A program made the translations under genes and the position numbers. The notes under the pieces were generated by a model. It was given only the letters and a program-made list of their open reading frames with translations. It was not told the origin of the DNA and did not search any database. From Hemibagrus wyckioides (Eukaryota > Chordata > Actinopteri > Siluriformes > Bagridae): a stretch of DNA of 64,000 nt. This document shows, one piece after another, positions 38,716-48,005 of the stretch; position 1 is the first letter of the stretch; the number at the start of each line of letters is the position of its first letter. The stretch spans positions 7,879,071 to 7,943,070 of the forward strand of contig NC_080731.1 in NCBI RefSeq assembly GCF_019097595.1, given 5' to 3'.

Positions 38716-40421
38716 ATTATTATCATGGGGTTACATGGGAACAGTGGAATCACTAAAATGTAGAATTGAAACTTCAGACCCAGGATTGAGAAACATTATT
38801 AGAAAAGGATGCCATTATATTGTGATATAACAAAATTCTACAAGCTTACAGGGTAGTGCTGCCACATCACAGCTTCAAGGTCTTCGAATCCTGAGCTTGG
38901 ATAACTGATGCGTTACTGTTACCTGTATATTTCACTTGATTCTTGTCACTTGTATATACACAAACTGTAGAGTGAAAATTGTATTGATTTTGCTATAAAG
39001 AACCATGCCTGTCTGTGATCTGAGCTGTTTTTAAGAACCAAGGCAGTACAGTGTGAATAATTTGGCAAAGCTTAGGTATGTGTCAAATGTCTGGAACCTT
39101 GACTACAAGTCCTGCGGTCTGGCCCACCATTTGGTGTCTTAATGAAACCACTTCAGGGGTCTAATGAGGCGCATTAAGGCTTCCAGGCTCAGAGGAACAG
39201 CTGTTGCCTAGACACGCTGTAGTCATTGTTTAGCCAGGCCACACTTTTTCCACATTGGACACATTTGAGCATGAGTACTTTGGACGTCTTACACGTGTCA
39301 TAGCACTTAGCACAAGGTTTAAAATTGTCATTGGGTAACATGAGAATTTCAGTTTTGTCCACGATAAAATGATCATCAGTCAGGGGAATTTAATGTTATG
39401 ATGTTTTAAAGACAGCTGGTTTGAGTCATGATACACTTGTGGACCTGCTCTTTAGCTTTGAACTGGATTGTGTTGCTTCAGGACAATAGCTTAGCTCTTT
39501 CTACTCAGTTTCAGATCGGTGAAAGAGAGTAAAGCATTTACTAGACTAATGCAATAGTCAGGTGATCCCTAAAGACCTTCGGGACAAAAAAAAAACAAGA
39601 AGAAATAATAATCAGGCTCTCGTTCTCTTTTAAGAAATAAAAACAGCCTTGTTTTTTTCTCCCTATGACATTAGAAGTTTGTTTATTTATTAAGGTATAT
39701 TCTTCAGGAAGCAGTATATTTTACAAGCACCAGAGCAGTTTAATCTGTCATGTACACCTGCTAGCCTTTAAAGATTCCCAGTGAAAGCTAATGTTCACCT
39801 TCTGTGAAGCAATGATTTATTTCTCTTATTTTTAAAGGTTATCAATGTACCTAACAATCCACTGAAATATTATCAGCCACAGTCAGACAACCCAGGTTTA
39901 TTATTCATTTAAACTACCAGGGTGTGTTAGCAGGTCCAGACTTATATCAGTGTATCTGCTGGTACTGAGTAATGTGTTTTAAGAGGAATAAATGAATAAA
40001 AATAATCTAGGGTTTAAGCTTGTACTCACAGACAGCACATGAATCAAAGTGAAATTAGGCTTAAAAGTACAATGTAAATATATGTGGCTGTATTTATTGG
40101 AAACATTACAGCTGACAGCATTTATTGATTTCATTCAAAGCTTTTAAATGTTCACCTTAAGTTAATACGGTGTAAAACAGACTAGAATCCAGGCTGAATT
40201 GATATAATTAGAGAAGTTCCTGTTACACAGAAGGTTCAAGAGCCATTGATAGAAAGAAAAAAAAGTAAACGATTTTACAGGTAGCAGTTTCAGGTACCAT
40301 TCGATCCTATCAATCTCAATCTCATCATGTCCCAATAGGCCAATCATTAGAGTGATTATATCAAAGGAACTGATGACCACTAACAGCAATCCCACATTAA
40401 GTCACATTGGACAGCTCTTAC
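38716..40421. other. arl15 intron 1 segment next to exon 1
   Basis: Mostly unremarkable. A GC-balanced patch at 39110-39260 (TTAATGAAACCACTTCAGGG, GGCGCATTAAGGC words) looks like a candidate regulatory element. No exon or repeat was recognised. Confidence 0.4.
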
Positions 40422-40475
40422 CGTGTAAAAGGCAATCCTGCACAACGCTATGGAGAGCTGAACGTGTTCAGCCAT
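40422..40475 (-). CDS. arl15: arl15 candidate first coding exon (18 codons)
   Basis: Reading the minus strand, an ATG at 40475 opens 18 codons, MAEHVQLSIALCRIAFYT, ending at a consensus donor (ACG|GTAAGAG). A TAG stop sits in frame directly before the ATG, so the frame cannot extend upstream. The exon ends in phase 0, exactly what the P-loop exon at 16567 (starting with a whole TGT codon) needs. The joined product runs from this short hydrophobic, Cys-containing leader into CFRKLCCRGPP. In human ARL15, as I recall it, a 16-residue leader precedes the same CFRxLCC segment, so the length fits although the residues differ. The DNA around it is richer in CpG than its AT-rich surroundings, as expected near a promoter. 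The Kozak context is mediocre (T at -3, G at +4). Homology is not decisive over 18 residues; another upstream exon could be used instead or as well. Confidence 0.55.
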
Positions 40476-40560
40476 CTACGGTGCCTAGCAACAGCGTCAC
40501 CGACGACAACCAAACACGCTGAGCTGGAGGAAGTGAATGAAGAGCCTGCTGTCGTAATGA
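40476..40560 (-). promoter_or_regulatory. arl15: arl15 5' UTR / proximal promoter candidate
   Basis: The sequence just upstream of the arl15 candidate ATG (minus strand) has several CpGs in an AT-rich setting. It contains a TGACG half-CRE followed closely by GTTGCTAGGCACC (40480-40492). That resembles an imperfect RFX X-box, with two half-sites each one mismatch from GTTGCC/GGCAAC. No TATA box was seen. Use as a promoter is inferred from position and composition only. Confidence 0.35.
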
Positions 40561-40691
40561 GACAAAGCCCCAAAGATCTGCAAGTCAACATGCAGGAGAG
40601 GATGATCCGTGGTCTGCTTTTATCTCCTCACTAAAAAGGAGGAGACCACTTACTTCATTTCTGACTCAGAAAACAAACAGGGGAGGAGGAG

Positions 40692-40697
<6 letters not shown>

Positions 40698-40730
<33 letters not shown>
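40698..40730. repeat. (GA)n run upstream of arl15 first exon
   Basis: A GA run of about 16 units roughly 220 bp upstream of the arl15 candidate ATG, in the arl15-hspb3 spacer. Confidence 0.9.
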
Positions 40731-40734
<4 letters not shown>

Positions 40735-41629
40735 CAACAACTACAAGAGCAGTAGATTAATGTACTGCTTCCCTCCAGAGATTATCTTCTGAGCAGCAAC
40801 CATTCTCCGAAATAAACCTTGCTAATTGGATTATGCAGTTTTTCACACCTACAGTAGACAATAAATGAAACCATCTGATGCCATGCTACTGTCTCAAGGG
40901 CTTTTAACAAAACACCTGATTCCCAATGAATAACAACCTGAAACAAAATGCAGGAATTTGTATATTGACTTTTGTGTTCAAGTAATGTGCAAAGGTACCA
41001 ACTTCAAATTCTTTTAGATTAAAAAGAAAGTAGAAAAGTAGTAGGAATCAGTCATGAATATTACAGGTCATTAACAGCAGAGGTTTGGACGCAGTGCACA
41101 CTTGTTTGCTGGGCCTACATTTTAACTCTTGGTAAAGTGGATATAAAGACGGCTAAAAGTCATTTGTAGCGACGCTAACCTAAGAGAATGGTTGATTTTA
41201 AACCAACCATTTTAGTCAAAGTCTACAATCTAATGTTGAACAAAATGAAATTAATTATTAATTATTAATTTGGCACCCAGTTTTGACCCAACAAAATGGC
41301 TGACGGTGTCCTATCACTGGCACAATGCCGGTTTACTACGTGGATAGAGGTACGCTAGTGTCATTAGTGTCAATCCTATAGCCCTAAATATTTAGACAAC
41401 TAGGTAAAGATAAAGAGAAGAAATATGCAAACTGATGCAAACTCTCAATACTCTCAAGCCATCATGAAACTCAGGACCTTGTGTTGCGATCTGGGATACA
41501 GAGGATCCATGTCCTGGATGCATCATTCTTAAGAAAATAAAAAGCTGAAACTATTAAAGTGCTTCTGTTACAGATTTCTATTTACTTTTTTTTCTTCTTG
41601 AAAAACAGAAAAACACACATACTGTATAA

Positions 41630-41822
41630 CAGGGTTCCTCAAATCTTTCCCTGGAGGGCCAATCCACTGCAGAGTTTAGCTCTAACCCTGATCAAACTCC
41701 TCTACCTGTGATTTTCTCCAGATCCTGGAGACACTGATTAGCATGCTCAGGTGTGTTTGATTAAGGTTAGAGCTAAACTCTGCAGGAAAGTGGATCTCTT
41801 GGGCCAGATTTGAGGATCCCTG
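41630..41822. mobile_element. Palindromic hAT-type MITE between arl15 and hspb3
   Basis: A 193-bp inverted-repeat element. The left arm (CAGGGTTCCTCAAATC... GCAGAGTTTAGCTCTAACC) is mirrored by the right arm (GGTTAGAGCTAAACTCTGC... GATTTGAGGATCCCTG). Flanking octamers CTGTATAA and CTGTACAG agree at 6 of 8 positions, fitting an 8-bp hAT target duplication. It resembles the ANGEL type of short fish elements. Confidence 0.65.
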
Positions 41823-42239
41823 CTGTACAGTGAATAGCTACGTTTTCCTCTTGTAGTATTAAATCCCACCACACGGTGGCAGCAATGACGTGCACAAATC
41901 TTGTACCGTTTCTATCAATTGAATTTTTTTTTTTACTTTATTTAATAACTAAAATCAAGAATTTGTGTGTTCAGGACCCCTAGGCAGTTCCTATGATATT
42001 TACACAGCTATTCAAAGGTATACTTAAACCAAACCTATCAGTTACTTGATTGGTTTGGTGTGACACGGTAAACATCTAGTTTTTACACACTTTTAAAGTG
42101 TCATTCATTGGTCCTGTTCCATCCACTAATAATGAAACTGATTAGATTTTCTGTATATGGAAAGTATGGGTATTTATCAAATAAATATGTATGGCTGATT
42201 TTATTATTTGATATATTATATATTATACATATTCTACAA

Positions 42240-42426
42240 CTTACTCAATTCATTTATGTTAGAGCAGGCATCAACATGTGACAACATTCTAGCTCACTCT
42301 AAAAAAAGGACCGTGTTAGTACCAACCCTCTGGCTCAGAAACATAAGCTGGTCTTATTATAGATTTACTTCAACCTAACATGACTTCATCTCGTCGTGAC
42401 TTCGGTCAGATTCATCTCTGAGGGCC
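42240..42426 (+). promoter_or_regulatory. hspb3: hspb3 upstream region
   Basis: The 190 bases before the ATG contain one E-box (CATGTG, 42275-42280) and an AT-rich TTATTATAG run about 60-70 bp upstream that could serve as a weak TATA element. I saw no clear heat-shock element (repeated nGAAn/nTTCn), which fits the non-heat-inducible HSPB3 described in mammals. No transcript start can be fixed from sequence alone. Confidence 0.25.
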
Positions 42427-42882
42427 ATGGCAGAAGAGGGAGTCACTATTTCTCATGGAATCTCATGCCCGGCACGAAACAAGCTGCATTTTGAAAAAAA
42501 GGGCCCGGAAAAGTGCACAGAAATCCATAACTTGTTTGCCTTGCCAGGACCTGGACTGCAGGAACTTAAACTGGACACCAGGAGCAGTACTGGATTTGTA
42601 GGCAGTGGCGAGGATTTAGGAGAGCCCCTGTTTCGAATCCTCTTGGATGTGACTCAGTTTAAACCTGAAGATATTCTAATCCAGGTGTTTGAGGGGTGGC
42701 TGCTGGTCCGAGGGCAACACGATACACGGATGGATGAGCACGGCTTTGTGTCACGGAGCTTCACCAGACAGTACCAGTTGCCTGATCACCAAATGCAGGC
42801 AGGAGACCTGACAGCCATGCTGTGTCATGATGGAATACTGGTGGTGGAAACCAAAGAAAGATGGTGGGCAGCATCTGATTAG
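42427..42882 (+). CDS. hspb3: Small heat-shock protein HSPB3 (intronless)
   Basis: This single-exon gene of 151 codons has a good start context (GGCC before ATGG). HSPB3 is a small, muscle-enriched member of the alpha-crystallin chaperone family that partners HSPB2 in muscle. The alpha-crystallin domain spans about residues 67-144. It includes LFRILLDVTQFKPEDI, then FEGWLLVRGQHDTRMDEHGF and SRSFTRQYQLP, and the closing strand LCHDGILVVETK. These match human HSPB3 nearly residue for residue, and both proteins are about 150 residues. The N-terminal 60 residues are much less conserved apart from the ALPGP motif near residue 38. As in mammals, the C-terminal tail after the domain is very short and lacks an IxI/V motif. 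The gene is divergent from arl15 (about 2 kb apart) and 1.6 kb upstream of snx18 on the same strand. Confidence 0.95.
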   Translation: MAEEGVTISHGISCPARNKLHFEKKGPEKCTEIHNLFALPGPGLQELKLDTRSSTGFVGSGEDLGEPLFRILLDVTQFKPEDILIQVFEGWLLVRGQHDTRMDEHGFVSRSFTRQYQLPDHQMQAGDLTAMLCHDGILVVETKERWWAASD

Positions 42883-42992
42883 GTCTTGGTAAAACTTGAC
42901 CGCAGGCTTGACCGCGTGCATCGAGAAAGGAAAGGATGTCATTTTTAAGATTGCAGTTATTCTCTGAGTGGTAAAAGAAGATGAGTGAAATG

Positions 42993-42993
<1 letters not shown>

Positions 42994-43031
<38 letters not shown>
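42994..43031 (+). repeat. (GT)n microsatellite in hspb3 3' UTR region
   Basis: A near-perfect GT dinucleotide run of about 19 units, starting roughly 110 bp after the hspb3 stop. It probably lies in the 3' UTR. Confidence 0.9.
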
Positions 43032-43032
<1 letters not shown>

Positions 43033-43178
43033 TTGTGTGCTGTAATCACTGTGGGTTGTGCCAGGGTATAAACAGTGTATTATTTAGCATTTATTTGACC
43101 ATTTTAATTTCTTTTAACTTACAATATACTCTTTTCCAGTATGTACAAACAACTGTATTAAAAGATGGAACTGTAAAT

Positions 43179-43184
43179 AATAAA
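43179..43184 (+). promoter_or_regulatory. hspb3: hspb3 polyadenylation signal
   Basis: An AATAAA hexamer lies about 300 bp after the hspb3 stop codon in AT-rich sequence. It would give a short 3' UTR that includes the GT run at 42994-43031. It is the first canonical signal downstream of the stop. Confidence 0.55.
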
Positions 43185-43919
43185 TATACGCGTACTGTAT
43201 AAACCTTGATGATATGTTGTTAAACTCATGATATTTCTGCACCCAAGGAAATAACACATGTTAAAGTATTTATACTTTGTCTTTCCCGCTTTGAATGCAA
43301 AAAAAATACATTCTTTAATAACCTGTGGTATGCCAAATATTTGCCTTTATAACCTCTTGTGTCCTGTGAGCAGTTCACCATTCTTCCTGACATTGTCTTG
43401 CTTGGCCATGTAATTCACACACTGCTTTGTTCCGGTCAGATCTGGACACCGAGTGATGTATGGAATCAACATGACTTCTTGTGTTTTTTGTCATGTTTCA
43501 GTTTGTTATATTGACTCACGCTCAGTTGTGTAATGGAAACAATAGCATTTCCTTTTCTTACACAGGAGGCGTTAATTATACACCTAACTCATTATAAACT
43601 AGTTATAACAGACGCTCAGTCGGTTCCTATTACAAAGATGCTTTGATAGTGTTAATGCACGATATAGAATGACATATAGACTGTCATATGAAGCCAAAAG
43701 TACATGGTATAATATATATGTATGTACACTATGTGTGAACAATGTGTGTGTGTGTGTGTGTGTGTGTGTGGGAGAAAACAATCCCCAATCATATGCTGTA
43801 ATCCAACCCTAAATAGATTATTTTCCTATAATAGCACGTCCTAAAGAGTTTTATTCTGTCTATACCTTTAATAATAACTTCCAAAAAGTTACCCTAAAAC
43901 TGAGGACCCTGTTGAGTCC
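43185..43919. other. hspb3-snx18 intergenic spacer
   Basis: About 730 bp of AT-rich sequence with a TG run and no gene, between the hspb3 poly(A) signal and the snx18 promoter. Confidence 0.6.
43741..43770. repeat. (TG)n run between hspb3 and snx18
   Basis: A TG run of about 15 units, some 150 bp before the GC-rich snx18 promoter. Confidence 0.9.
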
Positions 43920-44160
43920 AGCGTTATCCCCGCCCACTCTGCAATTATCGAAGCTCCCTGATTGGTCGCACAGCCCCGCCCTCGTCCGGATGACGTAAGG
44001 CGCTGTTGTAGAGGGAAGACCGCTCGGTTGTGAGTGGGTGGGACGGGCGCGCGCGCGCGGCTAACCTCACTGCGAGCTAGAAAGTCAAGCGATGGAGACC
44101 TGATCTCTCTCTCTCTCTCTCTCTCTCTCTACGCCGTGCTGTGGGATATTATAAGAATTA
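43920..44160 (+). promoter_or_regulatory. snx18: snx18 CpG-rich promoter and 5' UTR
   Basis: The region upstream of snx18 is GC- and CpG-rich compared with its surroundings. It carries two GC boxes (CCCCGCCC at 43928-43935 and 43974-43981), an inverted CCAAT box (ATTGG at 43961-43965) and a CRE-like TGACGTAA (43991-43998). This is the arrangement of a TATA-less housekeeping promoter. A GCGCGCGC run (44049-44058) and a CT run (44103-44131) follow in the likely 5' UTR. The start site is probably near 44000, inferred from motif spacing. Confidence 0.65.
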
Positions 44161-44443
44161 TTATGGTAACAATAATGAAAAAAACCTCATTAATGGACTC
44201 GAGGTGGCAAGTTTTCCAGGGATAGACGAAAAACAACCAAAACAAACCGGACTCTTTCTCGTTGTGGTCTCTGACACGTAAGCGACGCAGGAAAAGTTGA
44301 GCGCGCGAGACGGTTTGTGTTTCATTACACTAGCGCGTTTATTTACCTCCGTTAGCTCGCTAGCTGGGACGCTAGCCAGCGCAAAGGATTTCACTTTCCA
44401 GCTTATTTATATTAAGTAGATTTGTTTTGTGTTTTTTTAAATA

Positions 44444-45893
44444 ATGGCGGTTCTACGAGCGAGAGTGTTGTACGACTTTACTTCTGAAAACCCTGGAGAG
44501 ATATCGGTCAAAGAGAATGAGGTAGTGAGTCTGTACAGTGAGCAGGACATAGAGGGCTGGCTGGAGGGACTGAACAGTAATGGACAGAGGGGACTCTTCC
44601 CTGCGTCTTATGTAGAGATCCTGAAGAATGAAATCTCTTCTTCATATAACAACACCACTTCTGTTGATGCTCATCAGGGCTCCCAAAGGGTGAATAACAT
44701 TTCTGCAGGAAACACTTTTACAAGTGGTTTCCCAGCACCACCTCCACTCCAGCAGAGTTACCCAGCCAGTCAAGGGAGTGATGATGACTGGGATGATGAC
44801 TGGGATGACAGCTCCACAGTGGCTGATGAACCAGGAGTGACGCGTGGAGGTTTGCACGATTTGGAAAACAACGGACCTAACACCTACAGGGTGACCACGT
44901 CCTCCATGGCCCGAGGCGGCAATGCTCAGCAAGCCAAGAGTTCGGCGACGGTTGGCAGGAACCTTAACAGGTTCTCGACTTTCGTGAAGTCAGGAGGAGA
45001 GGCGTTTGTGCTTGGTGAAGCGTCCGGCTTTGTCAAGGACGGCGATAAGATCTGTGTGGTGATGGGTCAGTATGGCCCCGAGTGGCAGGAAAATCCGTAT
45101 CCTTTCATCTGCACCATCGATGATCCGACCAAGCAGACGAAGTTTAAGGGTATGAAAAGCTACATCTCGTATAAACTAACCCCGACGCACACGCAAAACC
45201 CGGTGAACCGAAGATATAAGCATTTCGACTGGCTGTATGCTCGGTTGGTTGAGAAGTTCCCAGTCATTTCAGTTCCACACATCCCCGAGAAGCAGGCTAC
45301 AGGCCGCTTCGAGGAGGATTTCATTTCGAAGAGAAGGAAAGGTCTAATATGGTGGATGAACCACATGACCAGCCACCCTGTCCTGGCCAGGTGTGATGTT
45401 TTCCAACACTTCCTCACCTGCAGCAGCACTGACGAAAAGAGCTGGAAGCAAGGCAAGAGGAAGGCAGAGAAGGACGAGATGGTGGGAGCGAATTTCTTCC
45501 TGACGATCAGCCCGCCACTGTCCTCGCTGGACTTTCAAGAAGTCGAGAGCAAGATCGACGGGTTTAAGGGCTTCACCAAAAAAATGGATGATAGCGTCAT
45601 CCAGGTGAATGCCACGCTCAATGAGTTTGCGAGGAAACAGATCACTGGATTTAAGAAGGAATATCAGAAAGTCGGCCAGGCGTTTAAGTATCTCAGCTCA
45701 GCGTTTGAGCTTGACCAGCAGACGTATTCAGCCGGTCTGAACCACGCCATTGCGTACACTGGCGAGGCTTATGAAGCCATCGGAGACTACTTCGCGGAGC
45801 AGCCAAAACAAGACGTGGACCCGGTGATGGACCTGCTGGCACTGTACCAAGGACATCTCGCCAACTACCCTGACATCATCCATGTTCAGAAAG
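44444..45893 (+). CDS. snx18: Sorting nexin 18, exon 1 (SH3, linker, PX, most of BAR)
   Basis: The exon encodes residues 1-483 plus one base and ends at AAAG|GTATGT. The ATG has A at -3 and G at +4, with an in-frame TAA two codons upstream. Domains: SH3 at about 1-62 (ALYDF-type [12 protein letters not shown], and [11 protein letters not shown]); a low-complexity linker at 63-207 with the acidic [17 protein letters not shown] at 113-129; PX at about 216-327 (RRYKHF at 256-261, phosphoinositide-contact region); and the first part of the BAR domain from about 350. Identity to human SNX18 is very high from the acidic motif onward ([39 protein letters not shown]). The linker is shorter, which accounts for 567 residues against about 628 in human. 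SNX18 tubulates PI(4,5)P2 membranes and works with dynamin, N-WASP and the ATG16L1/ATG9 autophagy machinery. The SNX9 and SNX33 paralogues fit less well. Confidence 0.97.
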
Positions 45894-46702
45894 GTATGTA
45901 GCACATGCTCATGTTTTCATATCCAGAGGGGCAGAAAGGGTTGGGCATGTCTAAACCACAATGGACCTTTGCATGACCCCATTTGTTTGCTTGAAACCCA
46001 CAAGTGTAGCCTGGTTTCGTTTGACTGCTGAGTCACATGGACGGCGTCTCTGCTGACATGACGTGTGTGTTTTTCCATTGGCAAATACACTGAGATAGAG
46101 GACCTAATGACCGTGTGTGTTTCTTGGTGGAACATAATCCACTGTTTACACAGCATAGACGATAGACCTGGTGTAGCAGCAGGCTTCTGAGGCTTCTGAG
46201 TCCTAAGTTACACTAACACTAGAACAAAATAAAAAAATATCCCAGATCACAGAGCTATTTTCAGTCCCACGTTACAGCTGCTACTCTATTATATACGGAT
46301 AATCTAATAACAGAAAAAGACAAATAGACTGTTACTTCTCTCTGTGTCTCTCTCTCTGAGCCTCTGAGCTATGTATGAGTTCATTCTACACATAAATTGT
46401 AGCCTGAACATACAATGGCTGCCTGTGTGCAGATATAAAGTGCTTATGCAGTGTCATAGGAATTTAGGACTTTAGTCTGTGTCAATAGGCAGCTGAAACC
46501 GTATAATATTCTAGACAAATCAGCCATGATCATGTACAACATGGCCAACAGAAAAGAATAAAAGTAAATAAGGATTTTATATTGCTATATTTTATATTTT
46601 TTATTGCTATATTGTGTTTCTTGTGCAAGTAGATATATTTATTATTTAAGCACGGAGTAAGACTGAGACCGATTAAGTGAAGCATTTAATTATAATAGCC
46701 AG

Positions 46703-46703
46703 G

Positions 46704-46738
<35 letters not shown>

Positions 46739-46743
46739 TAGAT

Positions 46744-46779
<36 letters not shown>

Positions 46780-46795
46780 TATATATATATATATT
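46703..46795. repeat. (TA)n-(CA)n-(TA)n compound microsatellite
   Basis: TA run, short GACATAGATA break, CA run, then TA runs in the first kb of the snx18 intron. Confidence 0.9.
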
Positions 46796-47407
46796 TGAAA
46801 TTGATTGATTTCTATTGCTGTAACTTAATTTAAAACAAACAATTATTATTATTATAATAAAACAACAACCTGTATAGTTATATCATAACCTTGTGAATCT
46901 ACTTCTAAAATCTGGATTATTTTAATATTCATTGAAAGTGAAACAACATTTTCCTATTCAGAATATTCAACGCTGACTTAAACCTAACTGCTTATTATTC
47001 CATAATAAATATAAGTAACTCAACATTAATAATGAAATGCCGTCATTAACATACAGGTTGTGCAGGATTTCTAGGTTTGTTTTGTCTAAAGGTACAACAG
47101 CTGATTGATATCTGGAGAAAAGGCCGACATGTCAGATACTCAACAACAGAGGTGAACACAGTGCCTCTGTCTGTATCCATTTAGTTCTTTGAATATTTGT
47201 GTCTGCATCTGATTTCAAACCCAAAGCAAACACGGGCTAAACTTGAACTTGTATATGGACCCTACCACGTGATCTCTGAAAAAACACTGGTCTTGTAGTG
47301 TCATTTAGACCGGCGCAAACCTGATCAGGTAATCATTAAAGATAAACGCACCAACACTGTAAATACAGTCATGTAGCTCATGCACATGTTCATATCCAAC
47401 ACACATA

Positions 47408-48003
47408 CACTATATTGCCAAAAGTTTTGGGACACCCCTCCACACCCTCAACTCGATAGAACACCTTTGGGATGAATTAGAGCAGAGACTGTGAGCCAGG
47501 CCTTCTCGTCCAACATCAGTGCCTGACCTCACAAATGCACTTCTAGAGGAATGGTCAAAAAAATTCCCATAAACACACTCCTAAACCTTGTGGAAAGCCT
47601 TCCCAGAAGAGTTGAAGCTGTTATAGCTGCAAAGGACGAGTCAACTCCATATTACATTCATGTGCATGTAAAGGCAGACATCCCAGTTTTTCAGTTTCGC
47701 AGTCTCTGTTCTAATTTATCCCAAAGGTCTTCTATCAGGTTGAGGTCAGGACTCTGTGCAGGTCAGTCAAGCTCCTCCATACCAAACTCGCTCATCCTTG
47801 TTTTGTGCACTGGTGTGCAGTCATGTTGGAACAGGAAGGGGTCATCCCCAAACTGTTCCTACAAAGTTGGAACCATGAAATTGTCCAAAATGTCTTGGTA
47901 TGCTGAAGTATTAAGAGTTTCTTTCACTGGAAGTAAGGGGCCAAGCCCAACCCCTGACCTCAATGAATTGGAGGGGTGTCCCAAAACTTTTGGCAATATA
48001 CTG
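47408..48003. mobile_element. Palindromic composite Tc1 derivative (non-autonomous)
   Basis: This 596-bp element in the snx18 intron is flanked by TA (47406-47407, 48004-48005). Its 34-bp terminal inverted repeats differ at one position and carry the TTTTGGGACACCCCTCC form of Tc1 ends. Inside, a transposase 3' segment lies in plus orientation (about 47447-47640: the end of the DDE region through the C-terminus). It is followed by a transposase middle-to-E segment in minus orientation (about 47700-47950). The two pieces overlap in content around the [13 protein letters not shown] region, so they can pair as an inner stem. It lacks the DNA-binding domain and cannot encode a working enzyme. Confidence 0.85.
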
Positions 48004-48005
48004 TA

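Noticed and set aside
42751..42942. Minus-strand frame opposite hspb3
   Set aside because: Shadow of the hspb3 coding strand.
44642..45538. Three minus-strand frames opposite snx18 exon 1
   Set aside because: Shadows of a strongly conserved coding exon.
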